This document shows positions 10,027 through 19,217 of a stretch of 64,000 nucleotides of DNA, piece by piece. How positions within the stretch are numbered: position 1 is the stretch's first letter; every line of letters starts with the position of its first letter. The translations under genes were made by a program, and so were the position numbers. Below the pieces are notes generated by a model. It made no database searches, was not told the DNA's origin, and worked only from the letters and a program-made list of their open reading frames with translations. Origin of the DNA: Marinobacter sp. F3R11 (lineage in GTDB: Bacteria > Pseudomonadota > Gammaproteobacteria > Pseudomonadales > Oleiphilaceae); the NCBI RefSeq assembly GCF_003318275.1, contig NZ_QOCH01000015.1, positions 407,608 through 471,607 on the forward strand, given 5' to 3'.

Positions 10027-10524
10027 ATGAACGACATTCTAAAAAAATTCCTTTTTGTTTCAAGCATTTATCTTTTAGCGCCTGCTGCTGGAGCTTTCAG
10101 TCTGGATAGCGCGCTGTCCAGCGGCACACAAGCACTCACCTCAACAACAGAAGTCACCGGTGAAGCCCAGCAACTGCTGGGGCAGCTTGAAGGCCAACTC
10201 GGTGTCACTGAAACCCAGGCAATTGGCGGGACCAGTGCATTGCTGCAACTGGCCCAAAGTGAACTTGGCACAGACGCCATGAGCTCACTCACCAGCAACG
10301 CTTCAGGCCTGTCCAGCCTGCTGGGAGGAGGCAGCAGTCTCACTGGAAGCGTACTTTCCAATATTTCATCTATGAGCGGAGTAACATCGGCTTTCTCTGC
10401 GTTGGGCATGGATAGTTCCATGATCCAGCAATTCGTACCGATTGTTATGAGTTTCCTGGGAGACCAGGGTGTTGGCTCTTCCTTGCTAGGCCAGTTGCAG
10501 GGCCTTTGGACGCCAGCCGACTGA
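10027..10524 (+). CDS. Secreted DUF2780 (VcgC/VcgE-like) protein
   Basis: 165 residues with an N-terminal signal peptide (charged MNDILKK, a hydrophobic core and cleavage near AGAFS). The mature part is Ser/Gly/Leu-rich, and its LGVTETQAIGGTSALLQLAQ segment matches what I know of DUF2780 proteins. The function is unknown. It lies about 110 bases after rnz with its own AT-rich upstream region and an AGGA-like ribosome site. It is probably periplasmic. Confidence 0.75.
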   Translation: MNDILKKFLFVSSIYLLAPAAGAFSLDSALSSGTQALTSTTEVTGEAQQLLGQLEGQLGVTETQAIGGTSALLQLAQSELGTDAMSSLTSNASGLSSLLGGGSSLTGSVLSNISSMSGVTSAFSALGMDSSMIQQFVPIVMSFLGDQGVGSSLLGQLQGLWTPAD

Positions 10525-10627
10525 GCTTGCGCACATTACAGAACGAGCGCTGTGGCACGATCAACATTGACGAATCACCCTGCGGCATGCCTGAATATAA
10601 GGCATATCAATGGGCGGAGGAACGGAT

Positions 10628-10813
10628 ATGAAGTGGATCGTACTGATCATTATTTGTGCCGCAGTAGCTTTCTGGCTTTATCAGGGCCGTCGCAAGAACA
10701 GCATTGAAGACCCTGATATGAAGACCATTGAGGAGAAAGATTACTACCTCACACCGGATGATACCCCGTCCGATGATTCGTCCTCATCGGGTGACAACAA
10801 CCCGCGTCACTGA
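10628..10813 (+). CDS. Small single-pass membrane protein, 61 aa
   Basis: The ATG at 10628 has a good GGAGG ribosome site about six bases upstream, which decides the start over 10610. The product has one membrane helix (WIVLIIICAAVAFWLYQG, residues 3-20) followed by a basic stop-transfer and an acidic Ser/Asp-rich cytoplasmic tail. I do not recognise a family. It lies about 100 bases after the DUF2780 gene and may be co-transcribed with it. Confidence 0.6.
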   Translation: MKWIVLIIICAAVAFWLYQGRRKNSIEDPDMKTIEEKDYYLTPDDTPSDDSSSSGDNNPRH

Positions 10814-10847
10814 GCCATTCCCTGCCCCGGCTGTACTGGAATAAAAA

Positions 10848-11453
10848 TCAGACAACATAGTTCTCACCCTGTTCAAAGCGAGTCCGCACCCAAGTGATTT
10901 GGGGGTGGGCTGTTGCCAGTTGATAGTGAGGTGAATCCTTAAACGAACGCCAGTCACCCCCCCAGACCAGCCCTCCTTTCGCGTATTCAGCCACAGCATC
11001 ATAATCGCTCTGACTCGTTGAATAGGATCCGTCTGCTCTGAAAACACCAATGTCCCAGGCAATGCCAAAATTATGATTACTCTGCCCTCCCCGCGCCTTC
11101 GTAACAACCGGTCCAGGGTTGCCGTAGCGCCCTTGACGAAAGAGCTGGTTCTGCTCGTAGTAGGTACGGGTTCCAGAGATAATTTTCACATTCACACCCC
11201 GGCTCAAGGCCCGCACCATGAACTTGCGGGCCTCCCGCTGGGCGCGGATCGACAGGGATGAAATCATCTGTTCTGTACGGCGGTCAAAGGTGCCAAGCTC
11301 GTTCTTCAGCTTTTCGTATTCGATATCAAAAGCGGTTGCAGCAGCCTCGGAGAGGCGACCCCACAATCCATCCAGTGCTCCGCGATAAAAGCCTTCTGAC
11401 TTCAACAGGCGTTGAAAAAAGAGCACATCCTCGCCAAACAATCTGTCGCTCAT
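10848..11453 (-). CDS. M15-family peptidoglycan peptidase with N-terminal binding domain
   Basis: 201 residues. The first 45 (FFQRLLKSEGFYRGALDGLWG) match a peptidoglycan-binding helical repeat. The C-terminal part is an M15 (VanY/CwlK-like) zinc peptidase with SNHNFGIAWDIG, giving His and Asp ligands, and DSPHYQ, giving the third ligand. Such enzymes cut L-Ala-D-Glu or D-Ala-D-Ala links. There is no signal peptide, which is more usual for phage-type endolysins; it may be a domesticated lysis gene. No other phage genes are nearby. Confidence 0.8.
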   Translation of the reverse strand: MSDRLFGEDVLFFQRLLKSEGFYRGALDGLWGRLSEAAATAFDIEYEKLKNELGTFDRRTEQMISSLSIRAQREARKFMVRALSRGVNVKIISGTRTYYEQNQLFRQGRYGNPGPVVTKARGGQSNHNFGIAWDIGVFRADGSYSTSQSDYDAVAEYAKGGLVWGGDWRSFKDSPHYQLATAHPQITWVRTRFEQGENYVV

Positions 11454-11562
11454 TCTGAGCCTCCCAAATGGTTATCAGTGGTAGAGCAATGCCCGACCAC
11501 AAATTACCACCTTCTCTGGGCTTTACAGCTTAAGGATAGATCATTTTTCAGGCTGGCAAGTC

Positions 11563-12018
11563 TTAGCCCGCCAGCACGGCTCGCACCTTCTTGCCCAGGT
11601 GCCCCATTTCGACACGGCCAAGTACTTTTGGCCGCAACTCGTTCATCACACGCCCCATATCCTGCATACCTACAGCTCCAGTTGAGCTGACTGCTGCACG
11701 GATAAGGCCATCCAGTTCTTCCTCAGTGAGCGCGACGGGCATGAATTCTTCAATAATAGCCATTTCCGCCCGCTCCTTGTCGCCCAGTTCCTCACGACCG
11801 GCATCGTCGTACTGACGGGCAGAATCCCGGCGTTGCTTGAGCATTTTGTCCAGTACCTTCAGAACATCTTCATCATTCAACTCACGGCGTTCATCAATCT
11901 CGATCTGTTTGATCGCGGCCTGAGCCATACGCAATGTAACGAGCCGGTCTTTATCCCTGCTTCGCATCGCGTTTTTTACAGCACTGCTCAGTTGTTCCTT
12001 AAGTGATAATTCCGTCAT
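11563..12018 (-). CDS. yqeY: GatB/YqeY domain protein
   Basis: 151 residues beginning MTELSLKEQLSSAVKNAMRS, an all-helical YqeY protein resembling the tRNA-binding tail of the GatB amidotransferase subunit. The EFMPxxLTEEEL-like segment and the C-terminal LGRVEMGHLGKKVRAVL are typical. Its role is unclear; it is presumed to touch tRNA. ATG 12018 has an AGGAG ribosome site six bases ahead, so the 24 extra codons upstream are rejected. The usual rpsU-dnaG neighbours are absent here. Confidence 0.88.
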   Translation of the reverse strand: MTELSLKEQLSSAVKNAMRSRDKDRLVTLRMAQAAIKQIEIDERRELNDEDVLKVLDKMLKQRRDSARQYDDAGREELGDKERAEMAIIEEFMPVALTEEELDGLIRAAVSSTGAVGMQDMGRVMNELRPKVLGRVEMGHLGKKVRAVLAG

Positions 12019-12099
12019 TGTTGAACTCCTGCTCCAAAAGTTATGAGGATTAACCTCGCAATAATCGAAGGGGACAACCACCACTGCCACTATGTATTA

Positions 12100-14931
12100 T
12101 CAATCGCTTACTGGCGAGTTCATTAACTCCGGTGATGGTTTGCCAATGTAGTAGCCTTGTGCAAAATCGACGCCCAGTTCCCTCAGCTTAATCAGCGTTA
12201 CCTCGTCTTCAACGAACTCGGCAATCGTCTTCATACCGAAAGCGTTAACCATATTGGTCAGGCTTTCAACAAACACCTGATTATCCGGATTCTTGTCCAG
12301 GTCCAGAATGTATGAACCATCGAGTTTGACATAGCTGAGAGGCAGCTTTTTGAGGTAACTGAACGATGAGAAGCCAACACCAAAGTCATCCAGAGCAACC
12401 ATGACCCCCATGGCATCGATTTCTTCCAGATTCGACAGAACCATCTGGAAATTTTCAATATAGGCAGTTTCTGTCAACTCCAGAATCAGCTGACTGGGTG
12501 AGATGCGATATTTACTAATCAGTTCAGCCAGTCTCGCCGGCAAATCTGCAGACTGCAGCGTTGGTGCAGACACGTTAACAGCAAAACAAACCGGGCAGCC
12601 CCTGGCATTTTCGGAGGCCAACCGCTGGATAGCATGCTCGAGCACCCAGTCATCAATCAGCCGGATCAGCCCCATACGTTCTGCAGTGGGAATAAATTCA
12701 CCGGGAAAAACCGGATTGCCAGAGTTGTCGTTCAGTCTCAGCAGGACCTCATAATGGGTAATCTCGTTTTCCCTGAGGAACAGAATTGGCTGAAAATGCA
12801 GCTGAAACAGGTCATCTTCGGCCAAAGCACATTTCAACAACGCCGTCAGATCGTGATCCCGGCGCAGCCCCTCCAGGTTGCTGTCTTCCGGATCAAAAAT
12901 CTGCCATTGGTTGACGCCTTTTTTCTTGGCCCGGTACATCGCCATATCCGCATGTACCACCAGTTCCTGCTCGGTGGTGCCGTGGTCAGGAATCAGGGAT
13001 GCTCCAATACTGACGCTATACTCGGCTGTGCGATTCTCTGCCGGGATAGCAATTTCGCCATTGAGCTGAGTTGAAAGTTTGGCGAGCACGGTCTGAAGCT
13101 GGGCCCGCGTAATCCCCGGCAGGATAGCGGTGAATTCGTCACCAGCAAGCCGGCTGATGACGTCGCTGGCTCGTACGCTCGCGGTCAGGGAATTGGCAAT
13201 CTGGACAAGCACACTGTCACCGACCGCATGGCCATAAAGGTCATTGATCTGTTTGAATCGATTAACATCGATGAAGATGATGGCGCCTCTTTCTTCAGTT
13301 TCGAGAACTTTTGCCAAGTTATGCTGAAACGCCCGACGGTTTCCTATGCAGGTTAAAGGATCGTGATTTGCCAGCCACTCCAGCGCTTGTTCGTCCCGTT
13401 TACGCTGAGTCAGATCGACACCGGTGGCGAGAACAACAGACTGCCCGTTTTCGTCTTCAACCAGGGAGCACGTCCAGTCTGCGTATACTGTGTGGCCGTG
13501 GCCATTGGTAAACTGCGTGTCCAGCTGAATGACATCACGCTTGCCATTTTGCAGGAGTTTGATTTTGTTGTCGTAGTCCGTACAGGCGACGTCTGAATTG
13601 AAAATCTGTGAGAATCTGGTAATTGGCCGGCTGAATTCTTTCTCAAAGCTCGAGTTAGTGGTGAGGATGGTGCCGTCTGTAGTGTGGGTGACAATAAACA
13701 GATGCGAACTATCGATCAATCGCTCGAGGAAAGCACGGGACCGGGAAATGATGGCAATCTGACCTTTGAGAGAATGATTTTTCTTTTTGACTTCAATATG
13801 CAGGGTTTCCAGCTCCTGAGTGACAAATCGCGTACTGTTCTCAAGCAATGTGAGTTCGTCACTGATATAACCCTGATGACTCCGTATCTTCTGCTGCGCT
13901 TTCTCATACTCATGCTTTGGTAACAGATTAAGTGCCTCAACAACTGCAATCAGTCGTCTCAGGGGACTCAGTATCAGCATGACAAGAAGGGCTTCGGCAA
14001 TGACCAGTGCCATCACCCCCGTCAACAAGCTCGCTGTTACAGAACTGACCAGATTATTGTATTCAGGGGTTTCGTCGATAATAGCTACGAAGTGTGGGAC
14101 AGCACCTATGGTTTTGAAGCGGGTCAGGTCAAGCCTGTTGAAAAGAAGCCTTCGGGATTCATACTCAAAGGCCTGGTCACTACTGAGAGTGTCGAATGGC
14201 ACTATTGCTTCAATTCCCTGGAGCTGGGCAAAGGTCTTTGGGAAGTTACTTGCGGCCCACACCCGTTTGTTCCAGTTGCCAAGCGAACGCTCATTCTCCG
14301 TATCGCTGCTGTATCTATCCAGATCGTCGAGAAGAATGGCCAGCTCGTCGGAGGATATCTGCTGAAACTGCTGGATTACGTCGGCAATGTTCTGGCCAAT
14401 CACCATCACAGCTTCTGCGCCATTGCCCAAAACAAACGGCTCAATAACAAACTGGGAGCAGCCAAAACCGCAGTAAAGAAAAGATTGGGGCATTCCTGGA
14501 TCGCTCGCTTGCACGAGTTGCTCGGTTGCCTGAATCAAGGCGCCCGGGTCCTGGAAAAACACCGGATTCATTGCTATACCCAATCGGTTTCCCGCTGCCG
14601 AATAGACCGCAAGGTAATCCACTCCGGTATTAATATTGAGCCTGAACCACTCGCGCTGGAGAAAACTGTTCATCTCCTCCTGCTGATGATTCTTATCGGC
14701 CGTCTGAATCCGCGGGCTCTCTGCGATCAGCTGGGCAAGTTGTGACAGACGGAGTACGTTTTCCTCCAACTGCCAATCAATTACGCGCTCTTGTTGCAGA
14801 TGAAGATCTGTTACCCGATCTTCATAGTGATCGAGTGTTTTGAAAACTTGCTGGGCAACCCAGGCTGCAATAATGACAACCAGTACCAGGCTGAGAAATA
14901 CGACAGCCTTCCATTTGATACTAACAAACAT
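12100..14931 (-). CDS. Membrane-bound sensor-PAS-GGDEF-EAL cyclic-di-GMP enzyme
   Basis: 943 residues: membrane helix (about 8-27), periplasmic sensor region (30-295) with a coiled start, second helix (300-325), linker helix, PAS-like region (400-520), GGDEF domain with AGDEF near 597 and EAL domain from about 700. The phosphodiesterase part has EVLLRL, NVSAPT, ELTETA, DDFGVGFSSFSYL and KLDGSYI, so it should be active; AGDEF is a tolerated cyclase variant. It starts 18 bases after the porin gene, which itself overlaps the PstS-like gene, making an apparent three-gene operon. The periplasmic domain may read the state of those partners. Confidence 0.9.
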   Translation of the reverse strand: MFVSIKWKAVVFLSLVLVVIIAAWVAQQVFKTLDHYEDRVTDLHLQQERVIDWQLEENVLRLSQLAQLIAESPRIQTADKNHQQEEMNSFLQREWFRLNINTGVDYLAVYSAAGNRLGIAMNPVFFQDPGALIQATEQLVQASDPGMPQSFLYCGFGCSQFVIEPFVLGNGAEAVMVIGQNIADVIQQFQQISSDELAILLDDLDRYSSDTENERSLGNWNKRVWAASNFPKTFAQLQGIEAIVPFDTLSSDQAFEYESRRLLFNRLDLTRFKTIGAVPHFVAIIDETPEYNNLVSSVTASLLTGVMALVIAEALLVMLILSPLRRLIAVVEALNLLPKHEYEKAQQKIRSHQGYISDELTLLENSTRFVTQELETLHIEVKKKNHSLKGQIAIISRSRAFLERLIDSSHLFIVTHTTDGTILTTNSSFEKEFSRPITRFSQIFNSDVACTDYDNKIKLLQNGKRDVIQLDTQFTNGHGHTVYADWTCSLVEDENGQSVVLATGVDLTQRKRDEQALEWLANHDPLTCIGNRRAFQHNLAKVLETEERGAIIFIDVNRFKQINDLYGHAVGDSVLVQIANSLTASVRASDVISRLAGDEFTAILPGITRAQLQTVLAKLSTQLNGEIAIPAENRTAEYSVSIGASLIPDHGTTEQELVVHADMAMYRAKKKGVNQWQIFDPEDSNLEGLRRDHDLTALLKCALAEDDLFQLHFQPILFLRENEITHYEVLLRLNDNSGNPVFPGEFIPTAERMGLIRLIDDWVLEHAIQRLASENARGCPVCFAVNVSAPTLQSADLPARLAELISKYRISPSQLILELTETAYIENFQMVLSNLEEIDAMGVMVALDDFGVGFSSFSYLKKLPLSYVKLDGSYILDLDKNPDNQVFVESLTNMVNAFGMKTIAEFVEDEVTLIKLRELGVDFAQGYYIGKPSPELMNSPVSD

Positions 14932-14949
14932 CGCTGTGCGCCCGCGCCG

Positions 14950-16206
14950 TTAAAACTGAAAGGTCAGCGAGACGACATAATAATTCCAGTGTTTGTCTAT
15001 GCTATCGTTTTCCATACCTTTGTAGCTGGGCAGCCAGGCACTGCCCTCATTGAAACTGGCCTGACCTGTGACTGTCCAACGCGGATAGAACATCCACTTA
15101 CCCCCCAGACTCCAGCCTTTACCATACCCCCGGTGGGGATTGCTGGCCGAAGCTATCATATCTCCTCCGGAACGATTGCTTTTATCAAGATAGAGTTCTT
15201 CGTAACGGGCAAACCATGAAGTAGAAACCGTCGGAAGCCATTCAACCTGCAGATAATAGGCTTCGGTGGTCGTGCTCTGGTTGCGGGACACGCCTGCGAC
15301 CTGGAGTTCGAGGTCTGTGAACAGGTTCATGTACTCTGCCGTTATTACCCAGTCGTCGTAGCTGTACTGGGCGGAGAGAATGGCAAACAGAATATCAATC
15401 CTCGTCCCTGTGACGTAGTTTTGTGGATTCGCGACAACATCTGCAGGACCCGCAATAAACAAAGCCATCTGCGCGTCTGTAACGCTCATGGGGTTGTCCA
15501 GATCCAAGCTCGCGTCCAGCAAACTTAAACCAAACTTCACACCCCTATGGGCTGCAGGCACGAAATTCAGATTCAGACCTTGCAGTGCGATTTCATCAAA
15601 CTCGCCCTCGCCTACAGGGACCCCGAACAGGTAGTACTCGACACGCTCACTTTCTACGCTCTTCCGCCCTGCGAAGAGTTCCCAGTTCAGTTGATTGTCC
15701 TGGAACAACAGGGAGCCATAGAGGTTGATCCCATCAGTAGAAAGAATGCTATCCCTGAAAGAATCAAAATAAATTGAATCAGGCACGTTAAAGCCAGGCC
15801 GTGCGGACGGTATGTCACGGGTGGCGTTATAGAAGCCCACATTATTTTTGACACGACCGAGACGAACACCGGCGGTTACGTCCATATCACTGTAATAAAG
15901 GTAATCGGCAAGCAGGAAATCAATCCGTGCATTACCGTCGTCGGTCTCGTCCCGTTGCCGGCTGATGACCTGCCCTGCCAGGCGAAACTCCGGCGATATC
16001 TCGGTAAAGCCGTTAAGACCGAGCTCACGGAATTTGAAGGAGCCATCCAGGGACTCTGTTCCCGAGTATGGATTGTCCGGACTGTACAGATACGACTGGT
16101 TCACGAACCCATGGAGTTCAGACGAATTTCCCAGTTCGAGTGCAGTTGCGGGCGCCATTATCATTGCGGCGGTGAGACCCAGGACTGTCGAGGAGAGTTT
16201 TCTCAT
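14950..16206 (-). CDS. Outer-membrane porin-like beta-barrel
   Basis: 418 residues with a signal peptide (cleavage near ATALE) and alternating hydrophobic strands with aromatic girdles. It ends in phenylalanine (SLTFQF), the outer-membrane assembly signal. The N-terminal part ELHGFVNQSYLYS and regular FRLAGQV / TAGVRLGRVKN strands resemble porins associated with periplasmic binding proteins in marine gammaproteobacteria. The substrate is unknown. Its ATG overlaps the end of the PstS-like gene by four bases and it is followed after 18 bases by the GGDEF/EAL gene, implying one transcript. Confidence 0.8.
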   Translation of the reverse strand: MRKLSSTVLGLTAAMIMAPATALELGNSSELHGFVNQSYLYSPDNPYSGTESLDGSFKFRELGLNGFTEISPEFRLAGQVISRQRDETDDGNARIDFLLADYLYYSDMDVTAGVRLGRVKNNVGFYNATRDIPSARPGFNVPDSIYFDSFRDSILSTDGINLYGSLLFQDNQLNWELFAGRKSVESERVEYYLFGVPVGEGEFDEIALQGLNLNFVPAAHRGVKFGLSLLDASLDLDNPMSVTDAQMALFIAGPADVVANPQNYVTGTRIDILFAILSAQYSYDDWVITAEYMNLFTDLELQVAGVSRNQSTTTEAYYLQVEWLPTVSTSWFARYEELYLDKSNRSGGDMIASASNPHRGYGKGWSLGGKWMFYPRWTVTGQASFNEGSAWLPSYKGMENDSIDKHWNYYVVSLTFQF

Positions 16207-16655
16207 TGTTCCTTATCTCCCAGGGTCACAATGTTTCCAGTGGGGTAATCTGCGGAGGTATATCCGATAGCACCAGGTGTGCTTTGAATCATTTCAACCA
16301 TTTCAGCCTGAGACTTGACGACAGCTGGTGCCTTGCCCGTTCCGGTAAAAAGCATCCGGTTCCATATGCGATCGAGTTGGTGAGCCTGAATGTGCAGCCG
16401 GTTAACGACGAACTCCCGGTGAAGCTCATTGTCGCTTGGCAGAGTAAAGACCTGGATAGCGAGTCCGTTTGGCCACTTACGGATTTGCATCGCAAAAATC
16501 TGGCTCAGATAGGCAGAATCGAGCCTGGTGATTTCCGCATCATCGTTGAGTATGACTTTTGGTGCCGAAAGGAGAGGCAGGGAAAAGAAAAACAGTGCGG
16601 CAAGCACGAGTACTCTGCCCCCTGCTTTCAAGTAACCGCAGTTAGCTCTATCCAT
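16203..16655 (-). CDS. Small PstS-like periplasmic phosphate-binding-domain protein
   Basis: 150 residues with a signal segment (residues 12-30, cleavage near LLSAP). Then a single PBP-like lobe: LDSAYLSQIFAMQIRKWPNG, FTLPSDNELHREFV, VKSQAEMVEMIQSTPGAIGY. This is the short phosphate-ABC substrate-binding family that lacks a full two-lobe protein. The role is probably ligand sensing rather than transport, since no permease accompanies it. It overlaps the porin start by four bases. The start could also be the GTG- or ATG-near 'LKAGG' region, but the annotated ATG keeps the n-region. Confidence 0.75.
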   Translation of the reverse strand: MDRANCGYLKAGGRVLVLAALFFFSLPLLSAPKVILNDDAEITRLDSAYLSQIFAMQIRKWPNGLAIQVFTLPSDNELHREFVVNRLHIQAHQLDRIWNRMLFTGTGKAPAVVKSQAEMVEMIQSTPGAIGYTSADYPTGNIVTLGDKEQ

Positions 16656-16775
16656 ATAACCCGTTCGTTTCCCTATGTACCTGAGGTGGCGACATCAAAC
16701 AACAACCACGACTACGTTTACTGCGGCGGGACTAATACTAGCCGATTTCATAACCAAAAGTTAATTTTTTATGTT

Positions 16776-19217
16776 TCAATTTGTTGGGTTTTTAACCACA
16801 TGACTGTTCCGGCTCAATAGCCTCGGCGCAGGCATGCCAAAGTATTCTCCCTGGGAGAAATCAATACCCAGCTCCACAACTCGTTCCTGCACCGCTTCGC
16901 TATGTACATACTCCGCCACGGTCTTGATCCCCAGGCTCCGGGCAAACTGCACAATACCTTTTGTCACCAGAAACGCCGTGTGGTCCTGCGCCAGGTAGCG
17001 AATCAGGCTACCGTCTATCTTGATGAAATCCACATTGAGCTTGCGTAGATGGGAAAAATTGGAATATCCGGTACCGAAGTCATCAATGGCGATCCGGCAT
17101 CCAAAGGATTTCACTTTATCGATAAAGTGCAAAACATCGCCGTAACTGCCGATACTATCGGATTCGAGAATCTCGAAGATCACCCGTTCGCCAACATTAC
17201 CCGCCTGCAGGTGTTCCAGGATCAGAGCAAGGGTTTCCGGATCAGTGATGTCTACATAGGACAGGTTAATGGAAAACTCGTAAGGCTCGGTGGCAAATGC
17301 GGCAAACGCCTTTTCCACCATTATCCGGGTGATCTGACGGTTAAGCCGGAGTTTATTCGCCACTTCAATAAACTGCCCTGCTGCGATCGCGCCGTGCTGG
17401 GGATCTTCCATTCGCACCAGGCACTCGTACTTGGTAAATGAGCCCCTCGAATTATCGTGAATCGGTTGAAAGTAAGGAGTCAGTGAATCAGTTTCGATGG
17501 CCCTCTTCAGGCGTTGCGCCCAATAGATATTTTTCTCGTAGCCTTTTTCAACTTCCTGGCTCTGGTCATAAAACAGGTACTGACGCATCTGATCCCGAGC
17601 CTGCAAAACAGCAATAGTTGCGTGGTTCAGCAGGCGATCCGGTGCGGCGTCGTCCTTTCGTTCTCTCTGGAAGGCAATACCTGCGCTGGTATCCAGGCTT
17701 AACGCCTGCTGCTGCCAGACAACCTTTTGGCCACACAGGTAGTTGGTCAGTTCACTGGCAAACGTGCGCACGCGGGACTCAGCAACACCCGGCCCCAGAA
17801 GGGCAAATTCGTCACTGGACAGCCGATAAAGTTCAGGAGGCTGGCCAAAGGGATGGGAATGGGTGCCCAAAAATGAACGTACGTACTTGCGCATGGCCAG
17901 CAGCACGGCATCACCACATTCGTTGCCAAACAGACTATTAATTTCCTTGAAACGGTCCAGGTTCAGCAGGATGAGGCAGGCGTCCTGCCGGTCTTTCAAA
18001 TCTCTCAATAAACGCACACGATTTGGCAGACCGGTCAGGACATCCGTGTAGGAAGCCTGCAATTCACGCATGAGCTGTATGATCCGATAAAGCAGGTAAA
18101 GGCTCAGCACCAATAAAACCGACCCTGTTATCAACAGTATCCGGTAGTTGGTATCGCGCATAGGCACCAATACCCTGTCGATCTCATCCTTCGGAACCCC
18201 TGCGCCATAGACCATACCTGCAGGTGTTGTGGCGTAATACAACTCATAGAGCCGCCCCCCGACATCAAGCTGTCGGGTACGCATACGTTTTTCAGTGGGA
18301 ATGCTATCACCCGTCACTGACGGCATTTTCGGAGCTTTTCCGGAAAGCTTCGCTGCCAGAATCGCATCGATAAGCTTCTGCTCCTGAACCGGATCTTCGT
18401 TCTGACTGAGGCTGGACAGGTTCCGGTTGTTGCGGTCATTGAGAAACGCAAAACTGTTTGGCGTGACTTCCATGCGACTGACCAGGTCAACAACCTGATC
18501 CGAAGCCCAATCAATAGTCGCTATGCCTATGACCTTACCCTCAGCACTGATCACCGGCTGAGCAAGCGTGAGAACTGCACGCTCGGTTGCCATGTCAAAG
18601 TACACGGGTGACCAGTAGACAGACACGCCTGATACCGGTTCACTGGCGCCACCTCTTCCCAGAGTCAGATCAAACCAGCGTGTTTGCCGGAAATCAGTTG
18701 ATCGTGACTGTATTCTGGGGCCGTCCGTTCCGGTGTTGACCAGATAGGGCGCATAGCGTTCAGCGGATGGCGCAACAATGCCTGGTTCAAACCAGAGACC
18801 GGCGCCAGAGACGCTTGTCTCACCTTCAAGAAGGCTTTTCAGTGTTTTTTCAAGTTGGTTCTGCAGTTGATGCTGGGCTGCTGCCGAATCCGGCTGTACC
18901 CGCGACAAGCGGTAGAATGTTTCACCCATAGCTGCAAGGGTTGCCACCTCGCGTTCCAGCGCCACCTGGTGGGCATCAATACGAACCAGTCCGGTGAAAA
19001 AAACATCCCTGATCTGCTCCCGGCGCAACTCATACATCGCCCGTTGGGAGTAGCTCAGGTTTAAATGGGACAGCAGGATCATGCCAATAGCAAAAAGGGC
19101 AACCAGCAGGAGGAGCAACCCCATAATGGAGTGCATGGCATAGCTGCTTCTCCAGAAACCCAGATGTGGCCGTGTCCACCCGGACAGGGCTGACCAGAGC
19201 TTACGTTTAATTGGCAT
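16776..19217 (-). CDS. Membrane sensor with degenerate GGDEF and intact EAL domain
   Basis: About 813 residues: membrane helix (30-52), Cache-like periplasmic sensor (60-360), second helix (375-395), GGDEF fold and EAL domain. The cyclase motif reads SSDEF near residue 469, so diguanylate cyclase activity is unlikely. The EAL half keeps its catalytic glutamate in YECLVRM, NLSYVD, EILESD, DDFGTGYSNFSHL and KIDGSLI, fitting a phosphodiesterase. ATG 19217 would overlap the upstream lipoprotein gene by 11 bases; ATG 19256 or 19271 are alternatives. Coupling to the Sel1-type lipoprotein suggests a shared transcript. Confidence 0.87.
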   Translation of the reverse strand: MPIKRKLWSALSGWTRPHLGFWRSSYAMHSIMGLLLLLVALFAIGMILLSHLNLSYSQRAMYELRREQIRDVFFTGLVRIDAHQVALEREVATLAAMGETFYRLSRVQPDSAAAQHQLQNQLEKTLKSLLEGETSVSGAGLWFEPGIVAPSAERYAPYLVNTGTDGPRIQSRSTDFRQTRWFDLTLGRGGASEPVSGVSVYWSPVYFDMATERAVLTLAQPVISAEGKVIGIATIDWASDQVVDLVSRMEVTPNSFAFLNDRNNRNLSSLSQNEDPVQEQKLIDAILAAKLSGKAPKMPSVTGDSIPTEKRMRTRQLDVGGRLYELYYATTPAGMVYGAGVPKDEIDRVLVPMRDTNYRILLITGSVLLVLSLYLLYRIIQLMRELQASYTDVLTGLPNRVRLLRDLKDRQDACLILLNLDRFKEINSLFGNECGDAVLLAMRKYVRSFLGTHSHPFGQPPELYRLSSDEFALLGPGVAESRVRTFASELTNYLCGQKVVWQQQALSLDTSAGIAFQRERKDDAAPDRLLNHATIAVLQARDQMRQYLFYDQSQEVEKGYEKNIYWAQRLKRAIETDSLTPYFQPIHDNSRGSFTKYECLVRMEDPQHGAIAAGQFIEVANKLRLNRQITRIMVEKAFAAFATEPYEFSINLSYVDITDPETLALILEHLQAGNVGERVIFEILESDSIGSYGDVLHFIDKVKSFGCRIAIDDFGTGYSNFSHLRKLNVDFIKIDGSLIRYLAQDHTAFLVTKGIVQFARSLGIKTVAEYVHSEAVQERVVELGIDFSQGEYFGMPAPRLLSRNSHVVKNPTN

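Noticed and set aside
10848..11453. Prophage origin of the M15 peptidase
   Set aside because: No other phage-type gene (holin, structural, integrase) is near, so an isolated peptidase cannot be called prophage.
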